Source: Mycolicibacterium sphagni
GTDB lineage: Bacteria; Actinomycetota; Actinomycetes; Mycobacteriales; Mycobacteriaceae
Length of the DNA: 64,000 nt
NCBI RefSeq assembly: GCF_002250655.1
Contig: NZ_NOZR01000001.1
Location: 186,001-250,000 of the forward strand
Direction of reading: 5' to 3'
The stretch's first letter is position 1. Every line of letters begins with the position of its first letter. Shown here piece by piece: positions 16,538 to 27,504 of the stretch. Under the pieces are notes generated by a model. The model had not been told where the DNA came from. It ran no database searches and saw only the letters and a list, made by a program, of their open reading frames with translations. A program made the translations under genes and the position numbers.

Positions 16538-18820
16538 ATGCGTGACAACCCCAGCAGCCTCACGCACTGGGGTGCCTTCACCGCAACATTGGCCGACGGC
16601 GAGATCACGGCGGTCACACCGTTTCCCGGCGACACCGACCCGTCTCCCCTGCTTGGCAATATCCCCGGTTCGCTGCGACACCCGTCGCGCATCACCGGAC
16701 CCGCCGTCCGGCGCGGGTGGCTGCACGACGGGCCGGGGCCCACTACCGCGCGGGGAGCCGACGAGTTCATCGCCGTGAGCTGGGAAGAACTCGCCGAGCT
16801 GCTCGCAGCCGAACTGCGCCGGGTCGTCGACACCTACGGCAACGAAGCCATCTACGGCGGGTCCTACGGCTGGGCCAGCGCCGGCCGGTTCCACCACGCC
16901 CAGAGTCAAGTGCACCGATTCCTGAAACTACTTGGCGGCTATACCTTTTCGCGGCACTCCTACAGCCTGGGCGCCACCGGAGTGATCATGCCGAGAGTGG
17001 TCGGCACCCACGATGACCTGTTCAAACGGTCCACCGAATGGAACGTCATCGTCGAGCACACCGACCTGCTGGTGTGCTTCGGCGGGGTGAACATGAAGAA
17101 CACCGGCATCAACCACGGGGGCACCACCGGTCACCCGGCGCGCGAGGCGCTGCGGCGATTCCGGGACAAGGGCGGACGCATCGTCTCGATCAGCCCGCTG
17201 CGCAGTGACGTCGACGGCGACTGCCAGTGGCTACCCGCTGTTCCCGGTACCGACGTGGCGATCATGCTGGCGCTGGCCTACGTGCTGGCCACCGAGAACC
17301 TGGCCGACCGGGACTTCCTCGATACCTACTGCACCGGGTACGAGCAGTTCGAGCGCTACCTGCTCGGCGTCGACGACAGCGAGCCGAAATCGCCGCAGTG
17401 GGCGGCGGGTATCTGCGGGGTCGACGCCGCAGTGTTGACCGAATTAGCCAGGACGATGGCCGCGCAGCGCACCATCGTCACCGTCAGCTGGTCGCTGCAA
17501 CGCCTCCGGCATGGCGAGCAGGCCCCCTGGATGGGGGTGACGCTGGCCGCCATGCTCGGCCAAATCGGCCTCCCAGGAGGCGGTTTCGGGCACGGCTACG
17601 GCTCGATGAACGAGCCGGGGTTGCCGCCGGTGCGGGTCCGGCTGCCGTCGTTGCCGCAGGGCGCCAATCCGGTGCAGACCTTCATCCCGGTCGCCGCGAT
17701 CAGCGACATGCTGCTGCACCCCGGCGAGACATTCACCTACAACGGGCGCACCCTGACCTATCCCAACATCAAGTGCGTGTACTGGGCCGGCGGGAATCCC
17801 TTTCATCATCACCAGAACCTGCCGCGGCTGCGGCGCGCGCTGGCCCGCGTCGACACCGTTGTGGTGCACGACCCGTATTGGACGCCGATGGCCCGGCACG
17901 CCGACATCGTCGTCCCTTCCACGACCGCGTTCGAACGCGACGACTACTCCGGGTCACGCAACGACCCGCTGCTGGTGGCGATGCCGGCGATGGCGCCCCC
18001 GTACGCGCAGGCCCGCGACGACTACACCACGTTCGCGGCACTGGCCGAGCGGCTGGGCTTCGGCGAGCAGTTCACCGAGGGTCGCACGGCCGGTCAGTGG
18101 CTACGGCACATGTACGAAAAGTGGTCGAGGGAAGTCAATTTCGCCGTTCCTGACTTCGACCAGTTCTGGGCCGACGGCTTGTTGGCGCTGCCGGTCGAGT
18201 CGGGCCTGACGCTGATGGCCGACTTCCGCGCCGACCCGCTGGCACATCCGTTGGCCACCCCGAGCGGGCGGATCGAGATCTTCTCCGACGAAATCGCCGG
18301 GTTCGGCTACCCCGACTGCGCCGGCCATCCGCGCTGGTACGACCCCGTCGAATGGCTCGGCGGCCAGCGCGCTGAATGTTTTCCGCTGCATCTCATCGCC
18401 AATCAGCCCGCAACCCGGCTGCACAGTCAGCTTGACGGCGGCGCGGTCAGCAAGAATGCGAAAATTCAAGGGCGCGAACCACTTCGGATGCATCCGGCCG
18501 ACGCCGCGCAGCGCGGCCTGGCCGGCGGCGACGTGGTCCGGGTATTCAACGACCGCGGTTCCTGCCTGGCCGGGGTGGTGCTCGACGAGGGGCTACTGCC
18601 CCGGGTGGTGCAGCTGTCGACAGGGGCCTGGTACGACCCGCTGGACCCGTCGGATCCGGATTCGATGTGCGTGCACGGCAATCCGAACGTGCTGACCGAC
18701 GACGTCGGTACCTCTTCGCTGGCCCGGGGTTGCACTGGTGCCGCCGTGCTGGTGCAGGTCGAGAAGTTCGACGGTCCGCTGCCGCCGGTGCGCGCCCATC
18801 GGCCCCCGGTCATCCGATGA
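16538..18820 (+). CDS. molybdopterin oxidoreductase, DMSO/TMAO/biotin sulfoxide reductase family (BisC-like)
   Basis: This 760-residue protein is a single-subunit bis-MGD enzyme. It lacks the N-terminal CxxC iron-sulfur domain and a twin-arginine signal, as in cytoplasmic BisC. The motif YGGSYGWASAGRFHH (from about residue 106) contains the Ser that ligates molybdenum in this family. Pterin-binding segments include CFGGVNMKNTG and WAGGNPFHHHQNLPRLRRAL, and the C-terminal domain has LIANQPATRLHSQLDGG. Likely substrates are biotin or methionine sulfoxides. In M. tuberculosis fadE20 and hflX are adjacent, so this gene is an insertion relative to that order. The ATG at 16538 is used. Confidence 0.85.
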   Translation: MRDNPSSLTHWGAFTATLADGEITAVTPFPGDTDPSPLLGNIPGSLRHPSRITGPAVRRGWLHDGPGPTTARGADEFIAVSWEELAELLAAELRRVVDTYGNEAIYGGSYGWASAGRFHHAQSQVHRFLKLLGGYTFSRHSYSLGATGVIMPRVVGTHDDLFKRSTEWNVIVEHTDLLVCFGGVNMKNTGINHGGTTGHPAREALRRFRDKGGRIVSISPLRSDVDGDCQWLPAVPGTDVAIMLALAYVLATENLADRDFLDTYCTGYEQFERYLLGVDDSEPKSPQWAAGICGVDAAVLTELARTMAAQRTIVTVSWSLQRLRHGEQAPWMGVTLAAMLGQIGLPGGGFGHGYGSMNEPGLPPVRVRLPSLPQGANPVQTFIPVAAISDMLLHPGETFTYNGRTLTYPNIKCVYWAGGNPFHHHQNLPRLRRALARVDTVVVHDPYWTPMARHADIVVPSTTAFERDDYSGSRNDPLLVAMPAMAPPYAQARDDYTTFAALAERLGFGEQFTEGRTAGQWLRHMYEKWSREVNFAVPDFDQFWADGLLALPVESGLTLMADFRADPLAHPLATPSGRIEIFSDEIAGFGYPDCAGHPRWYDPVEWLGGQRAECFPLHLIANQPATRLHSQLDGGAVSKNAKIQGREPLRMHPADAAQRGLAGGDVVRVFNDRGSCLAGVVLDEGLLPRVVQLSTGAWYDPLDPSDPDSMCVHGNPNVLTDDVGTSSLARGCTGAAVLVQVEKFDGPLPPVRAHRPPVIR

Positions 18821-18851
18821 CCGACGTCGTCACCGTCACCGAGCGCGCCGC

Positions 18852-20255
18852 CTAGCTGTTGTACTGGCGCAGCCCGGCCGCGAGCGCCGCGGGCACTCGT
18901 GCTTTGAGCCGGGTGCCCGACTCGGTGTGCTCGACGGCATCGACCTGTCCGTCGCTGTGCAGCCGCGCCACCAGGTCGCCCCGGTCGTACGGGATGGTCA
19001 CGTCGACGGTGATCTCCCGCGGTTCAACAAGTTCGCCAAGGCGGGCGCGCAGCCGCGGCAGACCCTCACCGGTGTGCGCGGAGACGAAGACCGCACCCGG
19101 TAGCGCTCGGCGCAGCTGGGCCAGCGTCAAGTCATTGGCGGCATCAATCTTGTTGACCACCAACAGTTCTGGCGCAGGCGGCGCGTGGTGGTCGTTTTGC
19201 ACTTCGCGGACGACCTGGCGCACCGCTTCGATCTGAGCCAGTGGGTTGCTGTCGGATCCGTCGACCACGTGCACCAGCAGGTCGGCGTCGACGACTTCTT
19301 CGAGAGTGGACCTGAACGCCTCGATCAGCTGGGTCGGCAGGTGCCGGACGAAGCCGACGGTGTCGGTCAGTACGAAGGGGCGGCCGTCGTCGAATTCGCC
19401 ACGGCGCGTGGTGGGTTCGAGCGTGGCGAACAGCGCGTTCTGCACCAGCACCCCGGCCCCGGTGAGCGCGTTGAGCAGGCTGGACTTGCCGGCGTTGGTG
19501 TAGCCGACGATCGCCACCGACCCCATATCGCTGTGCAGCCGGCGGCTGCGCTGGGTATCGCGGACCTGCTTCATCTCTTTGATCTCGCGGCGCAGCTTAG
19601 ACATTCGCTCGCGGATGCGACGCCGGTCGGTCTCGATCTTGGTCTCACCGGGGCCTCGGGTGCCCACGCCACCGCCGGCACCGCCGGCGCGACCACCGGC
19701 CTGGCGCGACATCGACTCACCCCAGCCGCGCAGCCGGGGCAGCATGTACTCCATCTGCGCATACGCCACCTGCGCCTTGCCTTCCCGGCTGGTGGCGTGC
19801 TGGGCGAAGATGTCCAGAATCAGTGCGGTCCGGTCGATGACCTTGACCTTGACCACCTTTTCGAGTGCGTTGAGCTGCGCGGGGCTGAGCTCGCCGTCGC
19901 AGATCACGGTGTCGGCGCCGGTCGCGATCACGATCTGGCGCAGCTCCTGGGCCTTGCCCGAGCCGATGTAGGTGGACGGGTCGGGCTTGTCGCGGCGCTG
20001 GATCACTCCTTCGAGCACCTCGGAGCCCGCCGTTTCGGCCAGTGCGGCCAGCTCGGCGAGGCTGGCCTCGGCGTCGGCGGAGCTGCCTTGGGTCCACACC
20101 CCGACCAGGACCACACGCTCCAGCCGCAGCTGGCGGTATTCGACCTCGGAGATGTCAGCGAGTTCGGTGGAGAGCCCGGCGACACGCTTGAGGGCGGCGC
20201 GGTCCTCGAGCGCGAGTTCGCCGACGCTCGGATCGGGAAAGTCAGCTTTTGTCAT
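18852..20255 (-). CDS. hflX: ribosome-associated GTPase HflX
   Basis: This 467-residue protein has the HflX N-terminal nucleotide-binding domain (VLVGVWTQGS ... STYIGSGKAQEL), a glycine-rich linker (RQAGGRAGGAGGGVGTRGPGETKIETDRRRI) and the TRAFAC GTPase domain with G1 GYTNAGKSSLLNAL, DTVGFVRHLP and VNKID. HflX splits stalled ribosomes and in mycobacteria is linked to hypoxia and macrolide response. It is the last gene of a run with dapF and miaA upstream on the same strand, and it converges with the molybdoenzyme gene. Confidence 0.95.
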   Translation of the reverse strand: MTKADFPDPSVGELALEDRAALKRVAGLSTELADISEVEYRQLRLERVVLVGVWTQGSSADAEASLAELAALAETAGSEVLEGVIQRRDKPDPSTYIGSGKAQELRQIVIATGADTVICDGELSPAQLNALEKVVKVKVIDRTALILDIFAQHATSREGKAQVAYAQMEYMLPRLRGWGESMSRQAGGRAGGAGGGVGTRGPGETKIETDRRRIRERMSKLRREIKEMKQVRDTQRSRRLHSDMGSVAIVGYTNAGKSSLLNALTGAGVLVQNALFATLEPTTRRGEFDDGRPFVLTDTVGFVRHLPTQLIEAFRSTLEEVVDADLLVHVVDGSDSNPLAQIEAVRQVVREVQNDHHAPPAPELLVVNKIDAANDLTLAQLRRALPGAVFVSAHTGEGLPRLRARLGELVEPREITVDVTIPYDRGDLVARLHSDGQVDAVEHTESGTRLKARVPAALAAGLRQYNS

Positions 20256-20328
20256 AGGCGGTATGCGTCATGTTCGGTAGTCGATGGTGCCACGCATGTC
20301 CAACGTCGCGCATCCGAATAATGTGCCG

Positions 20329-21198
20329 TCAGCGCGGGGCCGCCCACCACGAGTCGGAAAGTTCACCCTGCGCCACCAGCACCGAGGGTCCGCGCAAGAA
20401 GCTGCTGGTGTCGCTGACCTCGACGGTCACCTGGCCGCCTGGGATGCGGACCCGCAGCGTGCCGGTCGACATATTGAGGTGGGCGAGAGCGGCGACCGCG
20501 GCGGCCACGGTCCCAGTGCCACAAGAGCGGGTCTCACCGACACCGCGTTCGTGTACCCGCATGCTGATCGCACCGTCGCCGGCGATGGTCAGCACCTCGA
20601 CGTTGACGCCCTCGGGGAATTGGCCGTGGTCGAACTGCACCGGAGCGGCGACGTCGAGGACGGCCAGCGCCGCTTCGGTGAGGCCGGGGTCCAGGCAGGC
20701 CAGGTGCGGGTTGCCGACGTCGACGCCGACACCGGTGAAGCGCCTGCCACCGACGGTGGCGGTGCCCGATCCGAGCAGGTTGACTTTGCCCATCTCCACG
20801 GTGACCTCGGCATCAACCGCGTCGGCGTGGTGCACGACGACCGGCCGCGGCCCGGCCAGCGAACCGACCACGAACTCGTCGCGCTGTTCCAGTCCGCTGG
20901 TCCGCAGGTAGTGGGCGAACACTCGCACGCCGTTGCCGCACATCTGGGCGATCGAGCCGTCGGCGTTGCGGTAGTCCATGTACCAGTCGTCGGCGCCGAC
21001 GCCTTCGGGCAACCGGTCCAGGACGCCCGCGGCGACGACGGCGCCGGCGGTGGTGACTCGCAGGACACCGTCGGCGCCCAGACCCTGGCGGCGGTCGCAC
21101 AGCGCGGTCACCGCAGCAGGCGTCAGCTCCAGCTGGGCGGTCAGGTCAGGCAGCAGCACGAAGTCGTTCTCCGTGCCGTGGCCCTTGGCGAAAATCAC
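20329..21198 (-). CDS. dapF: diaminopimelate epimerase DapF
   Basis: This 289-residue protein carries both active-site cysteine motifs: [15 protein letters not shown] and [14 protein letters not shown]. It converts LL- to meso-diaminopimelate for lysine and peptidoglycan synthesis. The start at 21198 reads [18 protein letters not shown], the usual N-terminus. The gene follows miaA with a 4-base gap on the same strand and precedes hflX, as in M. tuberculosis (Rv2726c). Confidence 0.96.
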   Translation of the reverse strand: MIFAKGHGTENDFVLLPDLTAQLELTPAAVTALCDRRQGLGADGVLRVTTAGAVVAAGVLDRLPEGVGADDWYMDYRNADGSIAQMCGNGVRVFAHYLRTSGLEQRDEFVVGSLAGPRPVVVHHADAVDAEVTVEMGKVNLLGSGTATVGGRRFTGVGVDVGNPHLACLDPGLTEAALAVLDVAAPVQFDHGQFPEGVNVEVLTIAGDGAISMRVHERGVGETRSCGTGTVAAAVAALAHLNMSTGTLRVRIPGGQVTVEVSDTSSFLRGPSVLVAQGELSDSWWAAPR

Positions 21199-21202
21199 GT
21201 GT

Positions 21203-22120
21203 TCAGGATACGTGCCGCCACTGAGCGATCACGTCGTCGGCGAGCCCGGGGGCCGTCCCGTCAAGCCAGTGGATGCGATGGTCGCGACGAAACCACGACC
21301 GCTGGCGCCGCACGTAGCGCCTGGTCCCGATGAAGGTCAGCTCGCGGGCCTGCGCGAGGTGCTCGTCGGTGCCACCGTCATCGAGTGCGGCGATCACCTG
21401 GGCGTAGCCCAGTGCGCGGCCGGCGGTGACGCCCTGGCGCAGGCCGCGCTCGAGCAGCCTGCCGACCTCGTCGACCAGACCGGTCTCGAACATGACGTCA
21501 GTGCGCCTGCTCAGACGGTCATCGAGAATGCCTGTCGGCCAATCTAATCCGACGATCAGAGTGTTCCAGCGTGGTTTCCCGATGCGGGGCGCAGACGCGG
21601 CGAACGGCTGGCCGGTCAGCTCGACGACCTCCAGCGCGCGCACGATTCGGCGACCGTCGGTGGCCAGGATCGCGGCCGCGGCGGCGGGGTCGCGCCGCGC
21701 CAGTTCGGCGTGCAGGGCCGTCACTCCGACCTCGGCGAGCTGCTGTTCCCACCGGGCCCGCACCTGCGGGTCGGTGGCCGGGAAGGCCCACTCGTCGAGC
21801 AGCGACTGGATGTAGAGCATCGACCCGCCCACGATCACCGGCGGCAGCCCACGGGCGGCGATCGCCTCGACATCGGCGGCGGCGGCCTCCTGATAGCGCG
21901 CGACGGTCGCGGTCTGGTCGACGTCGAGCACGTCGAGCTGGTGGTGCGGGATGCCCCGGCGCTCGGCCACGCCGAGTTTGGCGGTGCCGATGTCCATGCC
22001 GCGGTACTGCTGCATGGCGTCGGCGTTGACGATCTCCCCGCCGAGCCGTTCGGCGACATCCAGTGCCAGCTCGGACTTACCGGTGCCGGTCGGCCCGATC
22101 ACCGCAATCGGTCGGGTCAC
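21203..22120 (-). CDS. miaA: tRNA dimethylallyltransferase MiaA
   Basis: This 305-residue protein has the P-loop [20 protein letters not shown] at the N-terminus, the [17 protein letters not shown] motif and [22 protein letters not shown] near the middle. It isopentenylates A37 of tRNAs reading UNN codons, upstream of MiaB, which is also in this window. The start is taken as GTG at 22120 because this overlaps the stop of the preceding gene by 4 bases (GTGA) and puts the P-loop at the usual place; an upstream frame to 22225 is not MiaA-like. Confidence 0.94.
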   Translation of the reverse strand: MTRPIAVIGPTGTGKSELALDVAERLGGEIVNADAMQQYRGMDIGTAKLGVAERRGIPHHQLDVLDVDQTATVARYQEAAAADVEAIAARGLPPVIVGGSMLYIQSLLDEWAFPATDPQVRARWEQQLAEVGVTALHAELARRDPAAAAAILATDGRRIVRALEVVELTGQPFAASAPRIGKPRWNTLIVGLDWPTGILDDRLSRRTDVMFETGLVDEVGRLLERGLRQGVTAGRALGYAQVIAALDDGGTDEHLAQARELTFIGTRRYVRRQRSWFRRDHRIHWLDGTAPGLADDVIAQWRHVS

Positions 22121-22848
22121 TCGGTCGATTCCCCGGACGCTGCGCCCCAGCCCGCCGGGACCCAGACGCCGACGAAGTACCCCACCCCATAGGGCGCGCC
22201 CCGCACCAGCTCCTTCGCCGCCCACGGTCCGGGCTCAACCAGCCCGGCCAGCACCTGGTAGGCGACCCGGCCGACGATGCCGGCGGGCAGCCGGATCAGC
22301 GCGGCGGCATCGCCGGAGGCCAGCGCGTCGTCGAGAGCGGCCTGCACGGGTGCGGCGTCCGGGTCGAAACCGCCCGGGGCGGCCGGTGTCAGCGTGTGGG
22401 CGCCGTCGGCCACCACCAGGACGCCGACCGCGTCCGCGGCGGCGTCGATCTCGGCGCGCAGGGCGCGGCCGCGGGCCACCGCGGAGTCGGCGTCGAGGTC
22501 GGCGTCGTACACCCGGACTTCGGCGCGTGCCGCAGGGTTTGCCTGTCCCCTCAGCCAGCCGGTGAACAGCGCGCACAGCGGCAGCGCACTCATCGCCGGG
22601 CCCGCGTCCGGGGACAGCGCGACAGGCACGTCGACCCCGTAGCCGGCGAACGTTCCCCGGGTGTCCGGGCCGATGACCTGGCCGGTCGTCCCGACCCCGA
22701 CGGCAATCCAGCGCTCGGGCAGTTCCGCGGCGGCCGTCAGCGCCGCGGCGCGGAATTCGGCGACCTCGGCCGCCGCCCCGCCGGCCAACTCGGGCACCAG
22801 GACAGGCGCCGACGGCGTCAGGGCAATGGCGGACAGCACGCCACACAC
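22117..22848 (-). CDS. class III extradiol dioxygenase subunit B-like protein (Rv2728c type)
   Basis: This protein of about 243 residues is alanine-rich. Its pattern ([19 protein letters not shown] at the N-terminus, [11 protein letters not shown] in the middle, [13 protein letters not shown] at the end) resembles LigB-type extradiol dioxygenase folds. Enzyme activity is doubtful: I do not see an unambiguous set of iron-ligating His residues near the N-terminus. The start is GTG at 22848 or the in-frame GTG at 22839. It overlaps miaA by 4 bases, suggesting translational coupling. Confidence 0.7.
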   Translation of the reverse strand: MCGVLSAIALTPSAPVLVPELAGGAAAEVAEFRAAALTAAAELPERWIAVGVGTTGQVIGPDTRGTFAGYGVDVPVALSPDAGPAMSALPLCALFTGWLRGQANPAARAEVRVYDADLDADSAVARGRALRAEIDAAADAVGVLVVADGAHTLTPAAPGGFDPDAAPVQAALDDALASGDAAALIRLPAGIVGRVAYQVLAGLVEPGPWAAKELVRGAPYGVGYFVGVWVPAGWGAASGESTE

Positions 22849-22859
22849 GGTAGTGGCCG

Positions 22860-23744
22860 TCAGCCCGAACTGGTCGGCGCGCCCTCCGGCGCGGGCGCGG
22901 CCTCGGTGCGTGCCAGTTCCACTGTCGCGGCGATCATCACGACCACCGCGACGACCAGGAAAGCCCAGCCGGACCTACCAGGGCGCAACATCTCGCCGAG
23001 GATGGCAACCCCGAGTACCGAGGCGACCAACGGCTCGCTGACCGTCACCGCAGGCAGGGACGCGGCCATCGATCCGGCGCGGAATGACGCCTGCTGGACC
23101 GCGGTCGCGACGACAGCCACCGCCGCCCACGGGTAGAGCTCAGGAAGCTTGAGTACAGCCCAGATCCCGTTGTCCAGCTGGTCGACCACGCCCTTCATCA
23201 AGACAGCGAACAGCCCCCACAACGAACCCGCCACCACACCGAGCAGCACCGCGGCGACCGGCTTGCCCTTGTACAGCCGGGCACCCAGCAGGCACAGCAG
23301 CAGGAAAGGTCCGAGTGTGGCGATCACCCACGTCCACGTCTGCAGCCCGGCCCGCGATTGCCCCTTGGACGGGTCGCCGACGGTGACGATCACCGCAACG
23401 GCAATGGCCAGCAGCACCGCCCACATCCACTGGTACCGCGTGATCCGCCGCCCGGCGAAGCGCGCACTCAGCGGCAGCGCGAACAGCAGCGACGTCACGA
23501 TGAGCGCCTGCACCAGCAGCACGGAGCCGAATGCGAGCGCGGCGGCCTGCAGCCCGAATCCCCCGGCGGCCACGAGGCTGCCCAGCCACCACTGCTTGTC
23601 CCTGAGTAGCTGCAGGAACAACGCAACGGTGCCCACCGGTTCGTCGGTGACGTCGTGCGCCGAGCGCTGCTGGATGACATCCCCCACGGCGATCATCAGC
23701 GCGGCGCCCAGTGCGAACAGGGTGGCGATGTCAGACCTGTGCAT
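22860..23744 (-). CDS. DMT superfamily (EamA-like) permease
   Basis: This 294-residue protein has nine to ten hydrophobic segments in two similar halves, starting ATLFALGAALMIAVGDVIQQRSAHDV and ending SGWAFLVVAVVVMIAATVELA. The AVGDVIQQRSA loop and TVSEPLVASVLGVAILGE motif fit drug/metabolite transporters. It corresponds to Rv2729c. The ATG at 23744 is chosen because upstream residues of the frame are Arg-rich and not membrane-like. The substrate is unknown. Confidence 0.8.
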   Translation of the reverse strand: MHRSDIATLFALGAALMIAVGDVIQQRSAHDVTDEPVGTVALFLQLLRDKQWWLGSLVAAGGFGLQAAALAFGSVLLVQALIVTSLLFALPLSARFAGRRITRYQWMWAVLLAIAVAVIVTVGDPSKGQSRAGLQTWTWVIATLGPFLLLCLLGARLYKGKPVAAVLLGVVAGSLWGLFAVLMKGVVDQLDNGIWAVLKLPELYPWAAVAVVATAVQQASFRAGSMAASLPAVTVSEPLVASVLGVAILGEMLRPGRSGWAFLVVAVVVMIAATVELARTEAAPAPEGAPTSSG

Positions 23745-23961
23745 GCCTCGTCTCCTCCGCCTGGAACCCGCCAGCCTGCCTGCCAATCGCAGCGGCCCGC
23801 AACCTTAGACCAGCCAACCCGGGCGCACACAGGGCATCGAGCTGGTTCAATACCACGAGGACGGCCGACCGCAATCACACGGCCGTCGACCATGCAGCAG
23901 TGGCGCCGCGGTGCGCGGCAGATGCGCGGGTGACCGCGCGGAGGGTAGGTAAGGCGAGGTC

Positions 23962-25287
23962 ATGACCATCGACGAACCCAGCGCAGGCGGAACCCCGAAG
24001 CCGACTCCCCGGCCTGGACCACCGCGACCCGTGCCCAAACCCCACCCGCCAGCTGCCCCGCTGGCGGCACCGCCCTCGAGCGACCCGCACCGGTTCGGCC
24101 GTGTCGACGACGACGGCACGGTGTGGCTGATCACGTCGGCCGGCGAACGCTCGATCGGCTCCTGGCAGGCCGGCGACACCGAGGCGGCGTACGCCCACTT
24201 CGGCCGGCGCTTCGAGGACCTGGCCACCGAAGTCACGCTGATGGAAACTCGGCTGGCATCGGGCACCGGTGACGCCCGCAAGATCAAGGCCGCCGCGGCC
24301 GCCCTGGCCGAAACCCTGCCGACGGCAAGCGTTCTCGGCGATCTCGACGCGCTGGCCGAGCGCCTAGGTGCGATCCGCGACCACGCCGAGGAGACCGCCG
24401 CGGCCGACCGCGCCCGCCGCGACGAGCAGCGCGCCGAGCAGACTGCCCGCAAGGAAGCGCTGGCCGCCGAGGCCGAGGAGTTGGCCAACGTCTCGACGCA
24501 GTGGAAGGCCGCCGGCGACCGGCTGCGCACCATCCTCGACGAGTGGCGCACCATCACCGGACTGGACCGCAAGACCGACGATGCGCTCTGGAAGCGGTAT
24601 TCGGCGGCGCGCGAAACGTTCAACCGTCGCCGCGGCTCGCATTTCGCCGACCTGGACCGGGAACGTGCCGGCGCCAGACAGGCCAAGGAAGCGCTCTGCG
24701 TGCGCGCCGAAGAACTCTCCGGGTCGACGGACTGGTCGGCGACGGCGACGGCGTTTCGCGATCTGCTGACCGAGTGGAAGGCGGCGGGCCGGGCGGCCAA
24801 GGACGTCGACGACTCCCTGTGGCACCGGTTCAAGGCCGCACAGGACACGTTCTTCGCGGCCCGCAATGCGGTGAACGCCGAGCGCGACACCGAGTTCCAG
24901 GCCAATGCCACCGCCAAGGAAGCGCTGCTGGCCGAGGCCGAGAGACTCGACACGTCCAACCTCGACGCGGCCCGCTCGGCGTTGCGGACCATCACCGACA
25001 AGTGGGATTCGATCGGCAAGGTGCCGCGGGAACGCTCCGCCGACCTGGAGCGCCGGTTGCGCGCGGTGGAGAAGAAGGTGCGCGACGCGGCCGACTCCGG
25101 GCGGATCGATCCGCAGGCCCAGGCTCGTGCCGAGCAGTTCCAGGCCCGCGTCGAGCAGTACGAACGGCAGGCGGAGAAGGCTGAGGCCGCGGGCCGCACC
25201 AAGGATGCGGAAGCGGCCAGGGCCAGCGCCGAGCAGTGGCGGCAGTGGGCCGACGCGGCGGTCGAGTCGCTGGGTAAGAAGCGCTAG
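23962..25287 (+). CDS. DUF349 domain-containing protein
   Basis: This 441-residue protein has a proline-rich N-terminus ([17 protein letters not shown]) followed by [18 protein letters not shown] and [11 protein letters not shown] segments and then repeated DUF349 units of about 75 residues. These are marked by W-K/R-A-A-G-...-LW-x-R-F/Y (for example [20 protein letters not shown] and [20 protein letters not shown]), then a charged C-terminal coiled coil. It corresponds to Rv2731. The function is unknown. The ATG at 23962 follows GGAGGGTAGG-like sequence. Confidence 0.85.
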   Translation: MTIDEPSAGGTPKPTPRPGPPRPVPKPHPPAAPLAAPPSSDPHRFGRVDDDGTVWLITSAGERSIGSWQAGDTEAAYAHFGRRFEDLATEVTLMETRLASGTGDARKIKAAAAALAETLPTASVLGDLDALAERLGAIRDHAEETAAADRARRDEQRAEQTARKEALAAEAEELANVSTQWKAAGDRLRTILDEWRTITGLDRKTDDALWKRYSAARETFNRRRGSHFADLDRERAGARQAKEALCVRAEELSGSTDWSATATAFRDLLTEWKAAGRAAKDVDDSLWHRFKAAQDTFFAARNAVNAERDTEFQANATAKEALLAEAERLDTSNLDAARSALRTITDKWDSIGKVPRERSADLERRLRAVEKKVRDAADSGRIDPQAQARAEQFQARVEQYERQAEKAEAAGRTKDAEAARASAEQWRQWADAAVESLGKKR

Positions 25288-25293
25288 GGCCGC

Positions 25294-25884
25294 TTAGGCC
25301 GGGGGCTGTTGCCCTTCGCGATGGTCGACGTCCTCCAGCAGGGTTCGCGACTGGCTCTCGGCGGCGGCGATGCGTCGCTGCTGCTCGGCGGCCAATTGCA
25401 CCGCGGTGCGCGTCCAGACGACCCGCGCCCAGTGGAATGTCAGCAGGATGACCGCGAGCCAGCCCAGCAGCAGCCCGATTCCGGGGCCGGGATGTCCGTG
25501 TACGGCGGTCTGACGCGACCACACGGCCAGCAGTCCGAGCGCACTGGCCAGCGCGGAACCGGCCAGGGCGATCCAGGCCAGCACCCAGCGCCGAGTCGTC
25601 AGCGCCAGCATCGAGAACCCGACGCCGAACACCAGCGCGAACCAGCTGAACAGCCTGGATGGCACGGCGATCCCCACGCCGATGGCCTTGTTGTCGCCTA
25701 TCAGCACGTCGACGCCGCGCGCACCACCTGCGTGCGGCAGGATCAGCGACACCAGCAGGACGAACACCAGGATCGCCACCACCAGCGCACGGGCTCCCGG
25801 CTGGATTTCGCCGGCGACTTTGCGTTCGGCGGCCTCCAGTTCGGATCGGTAGGCCTCCCAGCCGTCGTCTTCTGGGCGACTCAT
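25294..25884 (-). CDS. conserved membrane protein (Rv2732c type)
   Basis: This 196-residue protein has four hydrophobic segments (about residues 27-45, 68-85, 92-110 and 125-145) and a Gln/Ala-rich cytoplasmic tail. The ATG at 25884 overlaps the miaB stop by 4 bases (ATGA), which favours it over the ATG at 25893. It is translationally coupled to miaB, as in M. tuberculosis, but no role is known. It converges with the DUF349 gene 6 bases away. Confidence 0.75.
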   Translation of the reverse strand: MSRPEDDGWEAYRSELEAAERKVAGEIQPGARALVVAILVFVLLVSLILPHAGGARGVDVLIGDNKAIGVGIAVPSRLFSWFALVFGVGFSMLALTTRRWVLAWIALAGSALASALGLLAVWSRQTAVHGHPGPGIGLLLGWLAVILLTFHWARVVWTRTAVQLAAEQQRRIAAAESQSRTLLEDVDHREGQQPPA

Positions 25885-27419
25885 CGCGTACATCCCGTCG
25901 TTGTTTCCTCGATGCGCGGCCTGCCCACCGGCGGTAGCCCCAGCCCGACCGTCCGCGGCCGCTGACCGGCGGCATGGGCGTCGCCGGCGCGGGTGCGGCG
26001 GTGGGTCAGCAGTGGCGCGTCGGCGATCAGGTGGTGCGGGGCCGCACCGGTGACCGTCGTGGTGACGATGTCACCGGGACGCGGCTCGGCGTGGCCTGGG
26101 GTGAAGTGCACGAGGCGGCCGTCGCGGGCACGTCCGCTCATGCGGGCGGTGCTGGCGTCCTTGCGACCTTCGCCGGTGGCCACCAGCAACTCGACCTCCG
26201 TGCCGATCGCAGCGGTGTTCTCCTCGAAAGAGATCTGCTCCTGCATCTCGATCAGACGTTGATAGCGTTCCTGCACAACAGCTTTGGGCAGCTGGCCGTC
26301 GAGCTCTGCGGCAGGGGTGCCGGGGCGCTTGGAGTATTGGAACGTGAACGCGGCACTGAACCGGGCCTGGCGCACCACGTCGAGGGTGGCGGCGAAGTCG
26401 TCCTCGGTCTCGCCGGGGAAACCTACGATGATGTCGGTGGTGATCGCCGCATGCGGCATGGCCGTGCGCACCCGCTCGATGATGCCGAGATATTTCTCGG
26501 CGCGATACGACCGGCGCATCTCACGCAGCACGCGATCCGACCCGGATTGCAGCGGCATGTGCAGGGCCGGACAGACATTCGCGGTTTGCGCCATCGCGTC
26601 GATCACGTCGTCAGTGAATTCGGCCGGGTGCGGTGAGGTGAATCGGACGCGCTCCAACCCGTCGATGCGACCGCAGTCGCGCAGCAGTGCGGCGAACGCG
26701 CCGCGATCACGCGGAGTACTGGGGTCGGCAAACGAGACGCCGTAGGCGTTGACGTTCTGGCCCAGCAGCGTGATCTCCAGTACGCCCTGGTCGACCAGGG
26801 ACTGCACCTCGGCGAGGATCTCGTCGGGGCGACGGTCCACTTCCTTGCCGCGCAATGACGGCACGATGCAGAACGTGCAGGTGTTGTTGCAGCCCACCGA
26901 GATGGAAACCCATGCCGCATAGGCGGATTCGCGGGCCGCAGGAAGTGTCGACGGGAATTCCCGCAACGACTCGGCGATCTCGACCTGTGCCTGCTGGTTG
27001 TGTCGCGCCCGGTCGAGCAGCGCGGGCAGCGAGCCGATGTTGTGGGTGCCGAACACGACGTCGACCCACGGCGCCTTCTTCAGTAGGCCGTCGCGGTCCT
27101 TCTGGGCCAGGCAGCCGCCCACCGCGATCTGCATGTTCGGATTGGCCTGCTTGCGCGGCACCAGGTGGCTGATGTTGCCGTACAGCTTGTTGTCGGCGTT
27201 TTCGCGCACCGCACAGGTGTTGAACACCACCACATCGGCGTCGGTGCCCTCAGGCGCGCGGTGATATCCGGCGGCCTCGAGCAACCCGGCAAGTCGCTCG
27301 GAGTCGTGGACGTTCATCTGGCACCCGTAGGTGCGGACCTGATAGCTGCGACCTGCGCCCGAGCCGGGCAGTCCGCCCGCCGGGTGGTCGTTGGTCAGCA
27401 CCGATGTCACATTGCTCAT
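25881..27419 (-). CDS. miaB: tRNA methylthiotransferase MiaB
   Basis: This 512-residue protein has an N-terminal UPF0004 domain with three iron-sulfur cysteines ([24 protein letters not shown]), the radical SAM motif [11 protein letters not shown], and a C-terminal TRAM domain. It adds the 2-methylthio group to i6A37 made by MiaA. The ATG at 27419 gives the length seen in mycobacteria (Rv2733c). The frame continues upstream to 28250, but that is antisense to the ABC ATPase gene. Confidence 0.96.
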   Translation of the reverse strand: MSNVTSVLTNDHPAGGLPGSGAGRSYQVRTYGCQMNVHDSERLAGLLEAAGYHRAPEGTDADVVVFNTCAVRENADNKLYGNISHLVPRKQANPNMQIAVGGCLAQKDRDGLLKKAPWVDVVFGTHNIGSLPALLDRARHNQQAQVEIAESLREFPSTLPAARESAYAAWVSISVGCNNTCTFCIVPSLRGKEVDRRPDEILAEVQSLVDQGVLEITLLGQNVNAYGVSFADPSTPRDRGAFAALLRDCGRIDGLERVRFTSPHPAEFTDDVIDAMAQTANVCPALHMPLQSGSDRVLREMRRSYRAEKYLGIIERVRTAMPHAAITTDIIVGFPGETEDDFAATLDVVRQARFSAAFTFQYSKRPGTPAAELDGQLPKAVVQERYQRLIEMQEQISFEENTAAIGTEVELLVATGEGRKDASTARMSGRARDGRLVHFTPGHAEPRPGDIVTTTVTGAAPHHLIADAPLLTHRRTRAGDAHAAGQRPRTVGLGLPPVGRPRIEETTTGCTR

Positions 27420-27504
27420 CGTACGGAGCCGGTGGCTTACCCGAGAAATCGCAGATCGGCCAACGCTCGGCAATCTGAGGGTTACCTGGGTATGGTCTGA
27501 ACGC

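Noticed and set aside
23860..23890. Short inverted repeat GACGGCCG/CGGCCGTC in the gap before the DUF349 gene
   Set aside because: Only 8 bp, spaced and GC-rich, expected by chance in such sequence; no placement that suggests a terminator or operator.
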